Positions 37,801 through 48,133 of a stretch of 64,000 nucleotides of DNA are shown in pieces. The notes under the pieces are model-generated. The model was not told the DNA's origin. It worked only from the letters and a program-made list of their open reading frames with translations, and searched no databases. The stretch lies in contig JADLSH010000193.1 of NCBI GenBank assembly GCA_016169945.1, positions 248,001 to 312,000 on the forward strand, written 5' to 3'. Source of the stretch: Trachythela sp. YZ-2020. Taxonomy: Eukaryota > Cnidaria > Anthozoa > Malacalcyonacea > Clavulariidae. A program made the position numbers and the translations under genes. Position 1 is the first letter of the stretch. The number at the start of each line of letters is the position of its first letter.

Positions 37801-40800
37801 TAGCCTTCCAGACGCGAGCGTGAATTAATTTACGGGCGAAGTGATGCGGTCTATAAGGCCTAGCACATTTCGAAAATCCTTAACCCCTGATTCCAGGCTA
37901 TTTATGGAAGGTTTTAAGCAGCACCTCTTGTCTAGATTTTGAGCAATTTCGGGGGTTGAGCGAAGTAAATTACATTATGCTTTAAGAGCAAAGACCAAAT
38001 GCTTGACTTTAGTCAACTATTTCAAGACGTTATCGTGCTTATAAGATACGAAATATAAAGTTTATCATGTACCTGTCTAAAATATACATAATTTCTTTTT
38101 ACTAAAGCTATAACTAATTGTTAAATAGTGATAAAGTAGGTGTTTGTGCAGATTTCAGATTATTTCAATATGTTTCAAAACAAAATATATGTAAACAAAG
38201 CACGCCCAGATCTAGGACATGAGCAGAACGGACTTGACAGCCACTTTAAGTGTATTTGACCTGTTTATGTCTTACTCACAGAAGGGCAAAAATGGTTCCT
38301 AGAAGGAAAATTTTGAGAATTGTGCTAGGTCTTCTCGCTTCCACTGGCCTGCACTCCCCAAGGTTCTCACTCCATGCAGCGCTCCAAGCATTTCAGAAGT
38401 GAAAGTCAAGGAACTAGGCTAATATTGAACAATTTTTAGCTAGTGAAATGATATTATTTGTAAATATATATTGCAGATGTGGAAGCATATGTGTAATGGT
38501 GACGTTAAGTGGTATTTATCCTTCCTATTGCATCCTATTTCAATTTCTTATCTCTCTGGATGTAAGCAGCCATTGGTTACACATGTACAGGTATTTACAA
38601 TAGACTACATGCATATTTTTCCACATGTAGCTGTAGCGAATCAAGCCCACTCAATTCTATAAATATACTGGAAGGAAAATGTGGGGAGGGGGTTGAAGTC
38701 AAGAATGAGTCGTCGTTCATGCAATATCTTTTACAAAATACAACTACGAAATTTATTCGTTGAAAATAAAATTTTTTTACCACTTTTATACTTCTCTTAA
38801 TTGGCGCTTTTTCTTCTCAGCCTAGCATACTAGGACCGAAAAAGCTTTTGACCTGAGTTCCTACAACACACAAAAATTATTCAACTATACCGAAATATTA
38901 CACAAACAAAATCAAAGGTGTTTTGTAGATGGAACGAAAATTTATATACATTTTCAGACCTAACCAAGAGCAGTTGCGAAAAATGCAACTTTAGGCCCTC
39001 TGGCAGGAATCGAACCTGCGGCCCTGCGATTCCGGTGCAGCGCTCTAACCAACTGAGCTACAGAGTCCAGTTGCTAAAATCGCAGGGCCACAGGTTCAAT
39101 TCCTGCCAGAGGGCCTAAAGTTGCATTTTCGCAACTATTCCTGGTTAAGTCTGAAAATGTATATAAATTTTCGTTCGAGTATTCCATCTACAAAACACCT
39201 TCTACTATTAGTTCTATCGAACGAGATGCCCCAAAAATCTTGAAACAAAATCAAACTCGATCAAGAAACCGCGCGAAATTTTATGTTTTCTCTGAGTTTT
39301 CTGGCTTTCCCAGACAAGTTGCGAGATGTTATTAACGTTCAGTACTTCAGTTATATACAAGAATCTTAAGTCTTGTTTCACACCTGGATTCACATATAGT
39401 TGGTGCATTTGCCTTCCACCTCTGCCAGCTCAGCGACTGGGAGTTGATTTCTGTAATAGTTGTCGCCTTAGACTTCCTTCACACATACGAGAACGGACGA
39501 ATCACGATCAGTCCGCGAACCCGGTAAGCAAATTCGTCTGGTTCCGTTTGTTTACAAGGCAATCCTCGTTCCCGGACATTAGCGGTATAACTTCGAGACA
39601 TTAAACTAAACTAACTACTTACAATACCGCGAAAAAATGTCTGCGCATGCGCGGGAACTGAATGGTGGAAAATTAACATTCAAGACTGAGTAGATTTTTT
39701 TGTATATTACTTAACACGTGCTCAAAACTAATGATTATATACCACTTACCACTTGGTCATGACTTGGTTTAACATTTTGCAATCGGCAAACAAACTTAAG
39801 AATATACAATTACTTTATGGTTTCCGTGTTTGGATGGCCCACTGAACTATAAATAAACTGGAACGATAACTCAGGGAGAGAAATTGAAGCCAGCTTCATT
39901 CAGTTTTTCTGAGGTTTGAGTTGAAATACTTAACGCCGAACATTGGGCTGTATATGAAATTGAAGCTATTAAAAAGTTCTATTTGATATAAAAACTTCAA
40001 GACTTTAGGTAAAAAGGAAATACTTAAAACTTTGAGGGAAAATTTGACGTATTTTACAAAATTGCGGTTGTTTTTGTATTTTTTAAGTATTTCCATTTTG
40101 CCTAAAGTCTTGAAGTTTTTATATCAAATAGAACTTTTTAATAGCTTCAATTTCATATACAGCCCAATGTTGGGCGTTAAGTATTTCAACTCAAACCTCA
40201 GAAAAACTAGCTTGGCTTCAACGAATCATAGGACTTGATCATAGGAGTTAGCGTTCCAGTTTACTTAGAGTTCACTGGGATGGCCTGATCCAAACACGCG
40301 GGAATGTTGCGAGAGTTAAGAAAAGCGCGCGAAATCTCGAGCCGAAATTGCGAGCTTTTCTTAACTCGAGCAACATTCCCGAGCAACATTTTATTGTATG
40401 CATATAAACACTGCAAAACTACTGTAAAACCCTAACGTCTTCAAAGAATATTTCCTACGATTTTATTTGCAAGTTCTTTGAGAAATCACTGCAAGTATAA
40501 TGCATAAACCCATAAAAGTTGCGTAATTTAACATATCGTCGTATTTCCCCATAATTTTATAACCGCTCCAGTATGAATAATTATGAAAGTACAGAGCAAA
40601 ACACAGTATAGATGACAACAAACTACAAAAGCGGAAAGGTTTTAGTATTTTGACTGTAAAATTGTTTGTGGTATTTGTATATAATTATGTAATTTTCGAA
40701 ATTTTCTGCCGAAAAGTTTGTGCTTGTACCCTTATCAATCACCCGAGCATCAGATATTAAACGATTTTGAAAATATATACAAACATGATATAATGTATAG

Positions 40801-43800
40801 AATTAATGGAAATGATGCTAATGGGAAATGATTCCGAAATGTCAAGACTTTCGAAAAAACTATTCCACGACATTACACAGAGAAACGTCACAGCCGTTAC
40901 CCATGCGGCTATGCTCATATTATATAATCACACAACTTTCAGGAATCACCATGCATGCATGCATTGGAAAAAAGTTGCCTACACTAAACATTGTACCACA
41001 AACCCTCCCTCCCCTCCCCCCTCCCCGCCTCGCAAGATTTACCTATGATCCATTGGATAACGAGCCTACTACTGAGGCAACTGTAGATAGGATATTGTAT
41101 ATATTGTATTAATAAAGGTAGTTGTCAAAATATGTCAGTTTTCTACGCATCTTATATGCATAGGCCTTTGCATTCTATAGTTCGCTGATAAAAGGTGACC
41201 AAAGCCACAAGATTACAGCTAATTTCTTTCTCAAATTGTACTACGAGTCGTGGGTAAGTAATATTTTGTATAATTTCGAAGGCATGGCCAGGGCTTCTGA
41301 GTTTATTGCTATCTTGGCCCTTTCAATTTAGGTATACTGTATGAGAATAATTAAAGTGGAATGGTACCCATGCATGCATGCTATTTGCTACACACATTCG
41401 CTATTTTTGGACTTTTATTGGTGAATAACTGACAAATATTTTTAAGTGTTTTAACATGTGCTCTATGTCTCTTTGCGCCCTTTTTGTTTACATCGCTCCA
41501 ATTCCCCGTGTCCGAGCATATATGTGAATACATTTAACTAAATTAGACTATAAATGTCAACGGCAAATGTCCAACAATGCATAATATAAAACATACTCCC
41601 TATAATGTTCAAAGTCGAATGAACCTAAGTCCTGAACAACTGATATATACTGAAACTTCGACAGTAGATCAATTAGTTTACACTGAGGACCATTCCACCT
41701 TAAGCATCTTGTAGAAACGTAAATTTTGAGTACTTGCATGGACTAATTGGTATAAGTAATGAGGGTTGCGATTTTTCCGTGACAAACCTGTAGCAGACTT
41801 GTACCAATGCCGTTTCAACAACTAGTTATCAGGATGTGCTCGCCCTGCTTGTGCCCAGCTTGTTGACAATTAATTTTAAGTTGTTACATAATTTACAACA
41901 CTTTTCAAGCCTTATGGCGACGTGCTGATAAGGTCGAAAGATGAATCTAGTGCATTTTGAAAGTTTAATTGTAATATATAATACTATATCTTACATTATA
42001 CTATAGTCTATATATTACATTTCGTAATTAGTATGGACAACAGGGCTGGCCTGGTTGCTGGGATGACTAAGTTAAAAAAGATGCCACCGCGAGTTAGACA
42101 ACAAATTAAGCGGGATGGAAATTTTTCATATTAACACATGAGACAAATTCATCCTGCTTAACAGGCGGACCCGGCTTCCGTATAAACAGTCCCTAAGTAA
42201 TTCTTCTCTGGCTACGGTATAGGATGTACAATGTTTCCAAAATTCTATCCTGAGACGTTTTATACCTTTGCAAGCATGCATATAACAATCGATTGAAACA
42301 GCACTATTAATTCTTGAACCAGTGATTTATTGCATGAACAAAGTTCCGGTTTATTTGGCTGATTCTTGGAATTATTACATGACCTATAAAACAACAGACG
42401 TTATACATAGTACGAAAACTTAGTTTATATGCAGGAACTATAATCAAGACATGTCAGCCAAACATCGGTAGGTTAGATTAGGAGCCGAAAAGACGGTCTC
42501 TCAACGTCTTTAGCACCTCAAAATCAAATCGATTGTCGTTCTATTTTCGGGTGCCATTATTATTGAGTTGTTCCTACGCATTTTTCTTAAAATCCTAAAC
42601 AGTTTGTAGTTGATGAACATGAATGGTGGAAGTCAGGGCCGGATTAAGGCAGCGCGGGGTCCGTGGCAATTTTTATTTGGAGGGGGGGGGGGGCTTTGGC
42701 TTTTTCCGACTGCTCTATAACCTGAAAAAATTAACCCGTTTTAAGTATATATGGTTAAATTGCAACATACAATACAAGTAAATTATTATTATTATTTCTT
42801 GGCAACTACATTATCGTTTTTTCTTTCCAGCCTAAAGCGCGGGGCCCCTTGAACGCGCGGGGTCCGTGGCATATGCCGCTTCTGCCATATGGTTAATCCG
42901 GCCCTGGTGGAAGTATAATGACTATTAAGTTTGTTGAAGCCACTGACGTATAGAAATTACCAAGTCGTTTGCAGAAATGACCAGTAACTAAGGTAGTTGG
43001 TAGAATAAGTAACATATTGACAAAACAATTTCAGATTTCGAACCCATTTTGCATATTTGGATAAGATTGGATATTGGTGTCGCCAATTCAAAATATACGA
43101 TATGATGCTAGCTTATTTTCTCTAAAAAAACACATAAAAACGTGGCAATACCTTAAAATATAATGAGGGTATATTTCGGGGCACCGCGCGGAGTGTATAA
43201 CAAAAGGGAATCCAATCAGTTTGGCATGTAATCGTGCGCTAAGTTTTTGCACTCAACTATCAATGGTGGAAAAATGTGATTGTCTTATTATGGCCATTTT
43301 GATCGCAATGATACAAAGAACATGTCATTTTACAGCTAAAGGCCTTATCTTTGTTGATATGAAAGAAGTAAATCTATACTTATACCCAATAGCTAACGCA
43401 CAAAACATGCCAAAGTTGAATTACCTTTTTATACACCCTGTAAAATATTCTATACTATGAGTGTGGGCAATGCCCGATGCGGCGATGGGAATGATAATTA
43501 CTGTATGGATTACGTCTTACTGATGTTACATTTTTAGTCTGTTTTGTTCGTCATGGTGATGGGAAACGAACTGTTCTTAGTGGCGTTGTATTCTATTCAC
43601 CTTTCATATGGACCTACTGGTACGTTATATTACGACATTATTCATGTTGATCATGTAGACGTTCTGTCGTGTAACTGCAATTAAGTGTAGAAATCATATT
43701 GTGGCAATATACTTTTCAATGTTTTTTAAATTTTTATTGTTTTTATTGCGACATATGTATACGTATCGTCTTGGGTAGGGCGAATTATTGTATGTATGAT

Positions 43801-44670
43801 GTTGTGTTGTACGATGCATGTATTGTAGTATTGTGTATTCGATCTCGTTCTCAATACCTATCACTTATCTTAAAACCTCATACTATAGAACATCCGCATT
43901 TCAGGCTTCGTTTAACCGAATAATGAAACTCTGGAATTATGTTTGTAAATAGCCTCTCCAGAAAAGTTTGTCAGCCTAGTTGTTTTCAAACACTTCCTAT
44001 ACACACGACGTATACACCGCCTTTTGTCAAAAGTACTTTTAGATAGTGGAGACGCCATATGTATTTGGTCGCTCACTACATATTGCTCCTGGCACCGTTC
44101 TTAAATTACATATGTATAATTACAGTGTATATATGTCTTATTTTTTTGTAATCTGGTAATTTTTTTGCTTAGCTAGGGGCTGTGCCTTGCATGAGTCTCG
44201 TAGTCACGTTTGCACTAGCCCCATTGCACCCAAACCTTGTAATCCATATTTTATTTGTCCAATAAAGCTGATAAAATAAATAGAAAAGAAAATATTGTGT
44301 GACATGCTATGGTTAAGTGTGGTGTAGTGAGATATTGTGTGTATGCTATATGGTATGGTATAGTATACTTTATGGGCTAGTATGAAATGGTGCGGTGCGG
44401 TGCGGTGCGCGGTGCGGTGCGGTGCGGTGCGGTGCGGTGCGGTGCGGTGCGGTGCGGTGTGGTATGGTATGGTACGTATTGTTCTAATTTTCTTATTTTT
44501 CAGTTTTCACAGTGAACAACGCGCCAGTTGGTTTGTGGTCGTTACTTACCTACGTCAATTTCCCGATATTTTTCCTCAAACAATTTATCAGTGTCGTGCA
44601 CTTGGTGACAGCTTCGCAAGATATTGTCGCTTATGATGTGGCTGCAAGAAGGACATCTAAAATTGAGTAG
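28807..44670 (+). CDS. CDIPT: CDP-diacylglycerol--inositol 3-phosphatidyltransferase (PI synthase), 7 exons
   Basis: Makes phosphatidylinositol from CDP-diacylglycerol and myo-inositol at the ER membrane. Coding exons: 28807-28846, 35291-35425, 37407-37446, 38477-38590, 41181-41253, 43538-43619, 44504-44670. Every junction is GT-AG and phase-consistent; the sum is 651 nt, 216 residues plus TAG, close to the usual ~213. The CDP-alcohol phosphotransferase signature is intact: Asp46, Asp49-Gly50, Ala53-Arg54, then eight residues to Gly63, Asp67 and Asp71. The N-terminus (MTENVFLFVPNLIGYARI) and the SSHWLHMYSS and SHKITANFFLKLYY blocks also fit the family, as does the hydrophobic, multi-span pattern. 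The ~6.4-kb intron 1 and intron 6 hold mobile elements. The start is the only ATG before the conserved N-terminus. No polyadenylation signal was found near the stop. Confidence 0.95.
29353..29947. mobile_element. hAT-like non-autonomous element in CDIPT intron 1
   Basis: Ends CAGTGTTTCCAC and CAGCGTTTCCAC (reverse complement of the right end). Identical GCTCTCTA lies at 29345-29352 and 29948-29955. Inside, AAATTTCCTTGAAA-type motifs repeat at both ends; similar motifs occur at 9250-9360 in another hAT-like element. Confidence 0.85.
30195..30665 (-). pseudogene. Crypton-like (DUF3504-type) recombinase-domain fragment
   Basis: Minus-strand pieces in three frames read TVEESFSQSSQLGEEDLRKL..., then AMKKFNDWCAKTQIDCDLHT, IGPTELNAILRRLFYAEVK, and after another frameshift FQDLAVNILKDREFMPANKM. 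This order matches the N-terminal part of Crypton-derived tyrosine-recombinase-like proteins (ZMYM/QRICH1-like) as I remember them. One frameshift is at a T8 run (30569-30576), one near 30375. The C-terminal catalytic part is absent. A likely start, ATG with MAEKPV, lies at 31689-31691 on the other side of the MITE insertion. Confidence 0.6.
30666..31679. mobile_element. MITE copy 2 with GACGGCCGGCC ends, splitting the Crypton-like ORF
   Basis: About 1 kb with ~65-bp imperfect terminal inverted repeats (TAGACGGCCGGCC inward; both ends then share ACTGTCGATGGCATTTTTTG). The interior 30744-31675 is nearly identical to 13497-14421. The flanks repeat CTACAG or CAG/TA-type sequence, so TSD length cannot be fixed by eye. 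The 80-codon frame 30899-31141 is the counterpart of 13651-13890. Confidence 0.7.
31700..32790. other. CDIPT intron 1, no recognised feature
   Basis: AT-rich intronic sequence with a GTTGTTGTTTATGTTGTTGT-type region at about 32130-32220. A short inverted pair surrounds 32640-32745 (TGAGATATGTGAT... / ...ACATATCTCA). No coding signal. Confidence 0.5.
32796..33156. mobile_element. PIF/Harbinger-like MITE, TTA duplication
   Basis: Ends GGGGTCACGTCCATATTCA and GGGGCCGCATCCATATTCA (reverse complement). The inverted repeats continue through GTTGC-ACGCATAACGTC, and further ACGTCGA motifs lie inside. TTA flanks both ends (32793-32795, 33157-33159), the 3-bp TWA duplication usual for Harbinger-type elements. 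Confidence 0.75.
33168..34275. mobile_element. Large foldback element with nested MITE
   Basis: The left arm (33168 to about 33525) pairs with the right arm (about 33770-34275). Matching blocks include AGAGATTTTTAGCATAAGC, AGTAGAAATACCCAAGAGACC, CTCTGTCATTTCCCAGTTAT and AGCGAGAAGTATTGC. The right arm is interrupted by a 165-bp MITE (34038-34202). The loop (33526-33770) starts with a CAGTGGCGGACAC motif. No transposase. Confidence 0.8.
34038..34202. mobile_element. 165-bp MITE with 10-bp TSD
   Basis: Ends AGCCTGCGTAGCTGGCGG and its exact complement, then inverted GGTTTTAAG / GGGTTGAGGCG blocks. Identical ATTTACTGGT at 34028-34037 and 34203-34212. A 9-11-bp duplication is typical of Mutator-like elements, so I infer MULE mobilisation. 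Confidence 0.9.
35291..35425 (+). CDS. CDIPT: CDIPT coding exon 2 (catalytic motif)
   Basis: Acceptor TTTTCATCAG, donor GTAAGC. Encodes residues 14-58, including Asp46, Asp49-Gly50 and Ala53-Arg54 of the active site. The frame stays open past the donor to 35586, so intron retention would add about 26-53 unrelated residues. Confidence 0.95.
35690..36810. repeat. Inverted pair in CDIPT intron 2
   Basis: The sequence at about 36722-36800 (TTTTGCAACCAGCGATTTCG, GCAAGTTGCAAACGACC) is the imperfect reverse complement of about 35700-35780. It may be the arms of a ~1.1-kb element containing the orphan exon-like segment. Confidence 0.5.
36197..36307 (+). other. Orphan terminal-exon-like segment
   Basis: After a good acceptor (TTTGTTTTTCCAG) an open frame of 36 codons runs to TAA. 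Its content is basic and protein-like (YYLKTKPKDGKASHSVLRRI, NALQKILKIKLI). I found no matching upstream exon inside the CDIPT intron. It may be a chance frame, a nested gene's last exon, or an alternative CDIPT end. Confidence 0.2.
37407..37446 (+). CDS. CDIPT: CDIPT coding exon 3
   Basis: Acceptor CTATTTAG, donor GTAAGG. Encodes SKFGAILDMLTD with Gly63, Asp67 and Asp71, completing the catalytic signature begun in exon 2; codon 59 (Thr) spans the junction. Confidence 0.95.
38477..38590 (+). CDS. CDIPT: CDIPT coding exon 4
   Basis: Acceptor ATTGCAG, donor GTATTT. Encodes CGSICVMVTLSGIYPS... and SLDVSSHWLHMY, a hydrophobic span plus the conserved D-x-S-S-H-W block of PI synthases. Confidence 0.93.
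38916..39200. mobile_element. Foldback MITE with tRNA-like core
   Basis: Arms of about 110 bp (AGGTGTTTTGTAGATGGAA inward) are inverted repeats whose inner part is tRNA-derived: both arms read GGCCCTCTGGCAGGAATCGA or its complement. The centre on the minus strand (about 39069-38994) has an A box (TAGCTCAGTTGG) and B box (GGTTCGATTCC). The acceptor stem does not pair and position 33 is C, so it is not a functional tRNA. Confidence 0.75.
39838..40279. mobile_element. Foldback MITE, CCCACTGAACT ends
   Basis: Nested inverted repeats: outer CCCACTGAACTATAAATAAA / complement, inner ~140-bp arms (CTGAGGTTTGAGTTGAAATA... 39909-40030 with 40085-40215). ATGG flanks both sides. The ends resemble the MITE at 4093-4468 and the isolated end at 24136. 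Confidence 0.75.
40300..40395. repeat. Hairpin inverted repeat
   Basis: CGGGAATGTTGCGAGAGTTA pairs with TAACTCGAGCAACATTCCCG; a ~90-bp hairpin in CDIPT intron 4. The motif GAGCAACATT is repeated directly after it. Confidence 0.75.
41181..41253 (+). CDS. CDIPT: CDIPT coding exon 5
   Basis: Acceptor CATTCTATAG, donor GTAAGT. Encodes SLIKGDQSHKITANFFLKLY, ending in YESW; the S-H-K block is characteristic. A second AG at 41197 is excluded because it would give TGA at once. Confidence 0.92.
41300..42620. other. CDIPT intron 5, no recognised feature
   Basis: AT-rich intronic sequence without recognised coding or inverted-repeat structure; several ATGCATGCATGC-type runs (about 40960 and 41375). 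Confidence 0.5.
42634..42906. mobile_element. hAT-like MITE, 8-bp TSD
   Basis: Ends CAGGGCCGGATTAA and complement, with GCGCGGGGTCCGTGGCA repeated near both ends. Identical GTGGAAGT at 42626-42633 and 42907-42914. 273 bp; includes a G12 run near 42684. Confidence 0.9.
43538..43619 (+). CDS. CDIPT: CDIPT coding exon 6
   Basis: Acceptor TTTTTAG, donor GTACGT. Encodes SVLFVMVMGNELFLVALYSI, then HLSYGPT: a membrane span with the family's G-N-E motif. Confidence 0.95.
43850..44290 (+). pseudogene. LINE 3' end, decayed
   Basis: Starts with a frame resembling a LINE RT C-terminal tail (FRLRLTE / SFNRIMKLWN-like), then frameshifted remnants, and ends in a short tail (AATAAAGCTGATAAAATAAA). Comparable to the end of the LINE at 8280-8359. 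In CDIPT intron 6. Confidence 0.5.
44387..44462 (+). repeat. (GGTGC)n microsatellite
   Basis: Pure GGTGC/TGCGG pentanucleotide run with one GCGC interruption, 40 bp before the acceptor of CDIPT exon 7. Preceded by GTATGGTATGGTATAG-type pentamers, so it likely evolved from them. Confidence 0.95.
44504..44670 (+). CDS. CDIPT: CDIPT coding exon 7 (last)
   Basis: Acceptor TTATTTTTCAG; TAG at 44668-44670. Encodes a final membrane region with LKQFISVVHLVTASQDIVAY and a basic tail ending RRTSKIE, which fits the C-terminus of PI synthases. Confidence 0.95.
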
Positions 44671-44927
44671 CAGACGCAGGGGTGTAGTTTTAACTTTAAC
44701 CAGGGGGGGATCTGAGGGGGGGATGAAAATCTTACAAATGCCATTTTAATCTTCTTTTGTTTGTAGAAGGTAGGTCTTTCTAGGAACATCCCTACCAGCC
44801 GACTATAGATATTATATATCAATGCAACGCCATGTTAGAGCCACATAATGGTTTGAATTAGTGTTACAGGTCACGTGACTATGCATAAGATTTATGTCCA
44901 ATTTGAAAAAAAGAGGGAGACTCAAAC

Positions 44928-45322
44928 CAGGGCTCAAAATAACGGCCGGTCAACGGTCAATGACCGGCCCAAAATGCCTGTTGACCGGTCACTTTTAAAC
45001 CTCGCCGGTGATTTTGACCGGCCACATTTTCATGCCTTCCGCTAGAATTTTAAATCCTTATGATAAAGATTTCCCCTAAAGCACTACAGTAACCCTGATA
45101 ACGTTGCCTATTCACCTAAATACATGGTGATTGCTAACGTCTTGAGCGTTTAGAACGTCACTGTGAAACAATAAAAGCGATGTCTCTGAACAAACTCTTA
45201 TGATTTGTTTCACTGTTAGTATATGCGTATTAGTGACCGGTCAAAACAGATGTTGACCGAGCTAAAATCAAGCTGACCGGTCATTTTGACCGGAGACCTA
45301 TCGGCCGTTATTTTGAGCCCTT
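44928..45322. mobile_element. MITE with CAGGGCTCAAAATAACGGCC ends
   Basis: Terminal inverted repeats GGGCTCAAAATAACGGCCGG / complement and many internal GACCGGTCA motifs in both orientations. TCAAAC lies on each side, a possible 6-8-bp duplication. Probably hAT-like. Confidence 0.75.
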
Positions 45323-45726
45323 CAAACCCCCAAATTGACATTGAATTTTAACAAGGGGGTATCAGCGCCCCATCAACTCCTGCCCCCCCCCCGACCTCTG
45401 TCCCGGCGAACACGAAGGATATCATACATGCATATTAAAAACGCGCACTAATCATTTATAACTTAAAATGCTTATGAAACGAAAGTTTAGATAATTTTTA
45501 TGACTGCATTGTAAAGAATACTTTAAAATATTGCTAGAACACATATTTTGTAGAATTTTGTTAGTTCTGTATAATTGCGTTGGAATGTTCTCTTTCAATT
45601 CGTTTTTTCAATTCTCGTGCTAAATAGAATTGTTGTTGTTGTTGCTCATGGTATAGTCCTCTTTACTGTGATATGCGAACCATTGTGATCACACCGCGCA
45701 ATAAGTGTTTTGAAATGTATGGTTTC

Positions 45727-46229
45727 CAAGGGCGTCAATCCTGGGGGGATGGGGGGACCAATCCCCACCCCACTTTTTGGGCCGAGGGGGACTATATGTA
45801 ACCCCCCCCCCCACTTTTTTCCACTTTTGCTTATACGACATGTTCTCATCATCAGAATTCTGTAAGTCTTCCCCCAAAGTGCGTGAAATGGCGTTTCAGA
45901 GACTCTAGATTTCAATTTTTTCTGGGGGAGCATGCCCGCATACCCCCTAGTGCCCTCGTGCTTTCGGCACTCGATACCTGCGCATTCCCACTAGCGGCAT
46001 GGGGCCTCAATACACAATTTTGGTTTTGGCCGGCTCCTTTACCACGCCTTTTTGTCGGGCAAAACGTACCCACACCCCTAACGCTTAGACCGAAGTTACG
46101 CTTCCTTCGGGAGTTGTCTATAAATGATGGGGAAATGCCCTGAAAACGTTAAACGTGTTACATGCCTCCATAACTATTAGCAGGCTCCACACCCCACCCC
46201 CTACTTTTTGAGATGGATTTTCGCCCTTG
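45727..46229. mobile_element. hAT-like MITE, 8-bp TSD
   Basis: Ends CAAGGGCGTCAATCC and CAAGGGCGAAAATCC (reverse complement of the right end). Identical ATGGTTTC at 45719-45726 and 46230-46237. The interior has GGGGGAGCATGCCC, a motif also near 15930. Confidence 0.85.
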
Positions 46230-46239
46230 ATGGTTTCTT

Positions 46240-47570
46240 TGTAGAGTATTCATCAAAAACACGTAAAAATTGTCACTCGCAATATTATAGGAAAAACGAT
46301 TCCAAACCATGTTAATTACAGTGAGCAATATATTTCATGCAACTTGTAATGATCATGATTAAAATGGCATAAAGACCGCGAGTGCTACCGTTTGGTGCCA
46401 AGTGGTCAGCCAAGACAAGGCAAGATTCAATGAGTAAACATTGCGAGACAAGTTGCACGAAGGTAATAAGTTACACTGTGCAATGCTTTAAAAATGCGTT
46501 GCAGCGTTGCCGCAATCGTTGCGAAAAGTAGAACCTGATTCTACTTCGTGCAACGGTTCTTGCAACAAAGATGTTGCCAGACTTGATGATCGATTGCGAG
46601 GCATATGTTACACCTTGCAATTTCGCGTGCAACTTGTGTGATGATAACTTTACTTTATTTTTGTGATGATAACTTTACTTTATTTTTGTGTCGCAACAGA
46701 ATTGCGAGAAATTAAGTTGCATAATATATAACGCCTTCAGATATGTATGGTACAATAACTGGTCATTAGACTTTGGTCAATGATCAATATTGCTTTTATG
46801 GAGATCAACAGAACCGGCCAAAGATCGTTCTAATACGAATCAGTATCACTTTGAAATTCACTGCCACCAACAACAAAAAGGGAAACAATTACATGACTTA
46901 TGCGCCTTCTTGAACAACGTAACAAAATATCAAAATGTATTTGTATATCGTATAGTTTAAAACTGATGCTCTTTCAAAATCCATGCAATATGATGAGATA
47001 AGTTATTGATGATGATGATATAAGTTAAATGTCTCGGGATGGAACTAGGAAGCAAGCAAGCAAAATCCAGGAAGAGTGCAATTATTGGGTTCTTTTAAGT
47101 GTTCTTTCGAGTGGTTCTTTCAAACCGTTTGCTACGTATAGGCTTAAACGTGTCACATATACGTGAACAAATAGACATAAAATCGAGTTCACAGTCAACT
47201 ATACATAACTATAATGGAGGAAGCGCGGCCAGGAATAGACATAATTAATTTTTTGGAAACACGTTCTCGGACTAGAAATATCTATGTTTTACGAGCTTTC
47301 AGCCACCTATCTGTGCCCTTCAACGGGTATAAAATTATTTGAAAGCAATTATCTACAACTGTAGAAAGTTGTAGATCAGTCTTTTTCAAATCATTGTATA
47401 CCCGTTGATGTGCAACAGTAAACTTGACTGTACTTCTTTTACATGTATACGAGTCACGATTTAGGGGCATTTACTATTTGTAGACTTTGTGTTCTATTGT
47501 ATTGTATTGCATGTGTTGCCTCGTTCTTTGAAAACTCCACTCTCAATAGACAATTTGCATTATAGACTAA
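46240..47570. other. Intergenic, short tandem duplication only
   Basis: No gene recognised. TGTGATGATAACTTTACTTT is tandemly duplicated at 46638-46688, in a stretch with many TTGCGA/TCGCAA and GCAACTTG motifs (46430-46740). Confidence 0.5.
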
Positions 47571-47574
47571 TTTT

Positions 47575-47885
47575 TGATCTAGGCAAAAAAAAGTATATTG
47601 CCGGAAAGAACATACTAAAATTAGTAAAATTGCAAAGTTTGGTTGTGAAATGTTGTAAAATGCGGAAAATATAGCCTTGCAAAGTTTGCAAATTTTGTAT
47701 ACTTTTGTATTACGTGCGGAAATTCCTACCACATTTGGGCCGAAATACAAAAGTATACAAAATTTGCAAACTTTACAAGGCTATATTTTCCGCATTTTAC
47801 AACATTTCGCAACCAAACTTTGCAATTTTACTAATCTTATTATGTTATTTGTAGCCGATTGATTCCCTTCTCCTTGCCTAGAACA
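47575..47885. repeat. Foldback element
   Basis: Arms 47575-47715 and 47745-47885 are inverted repeats (CTAGGCAA outermost; AGTATACAAAATTTGCAAAC inner). About 30 bp of loop. Non-autonomous DNA element; no TSD seen. Confidence 0.8.
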
Positions 47886-48133
47886 AAATTTAGTCTTGGT
47901 TACATGTATATATCTATTGTATACTAAGTTTGATTATTAAGATCCTCCCATGAAGTAAAAGGTATAAGAGTCAAAAATTGAAAATATTCCTTAATTTTAT
48001 ATTAAGTATTAATGTTGTTGCTTAGACAAATATTCCTCCGGACCCAGGATTCTATTTTTCTCCAGTTCTGATGTCATTGAATCTGGGCGGGAAAAATATT
48101 AAATTGATGGTTCATTAATAGAGCAAGGGCAAC

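Noticed and set aside
38994..39069. tRNA gene on the minus strand
   Set aside because: A and B boxes are present, but the acceptor stem does not pair and position 33 is not U; it is part of a foldback element.
41197..41198. Alternative acceptor for CDIPT exon 5 after AAAAG
   Set aside because: Would place TGA directly after the junction codon; the acceptor at 41179-41180 gives the conserved SSLIKGDQSHK.
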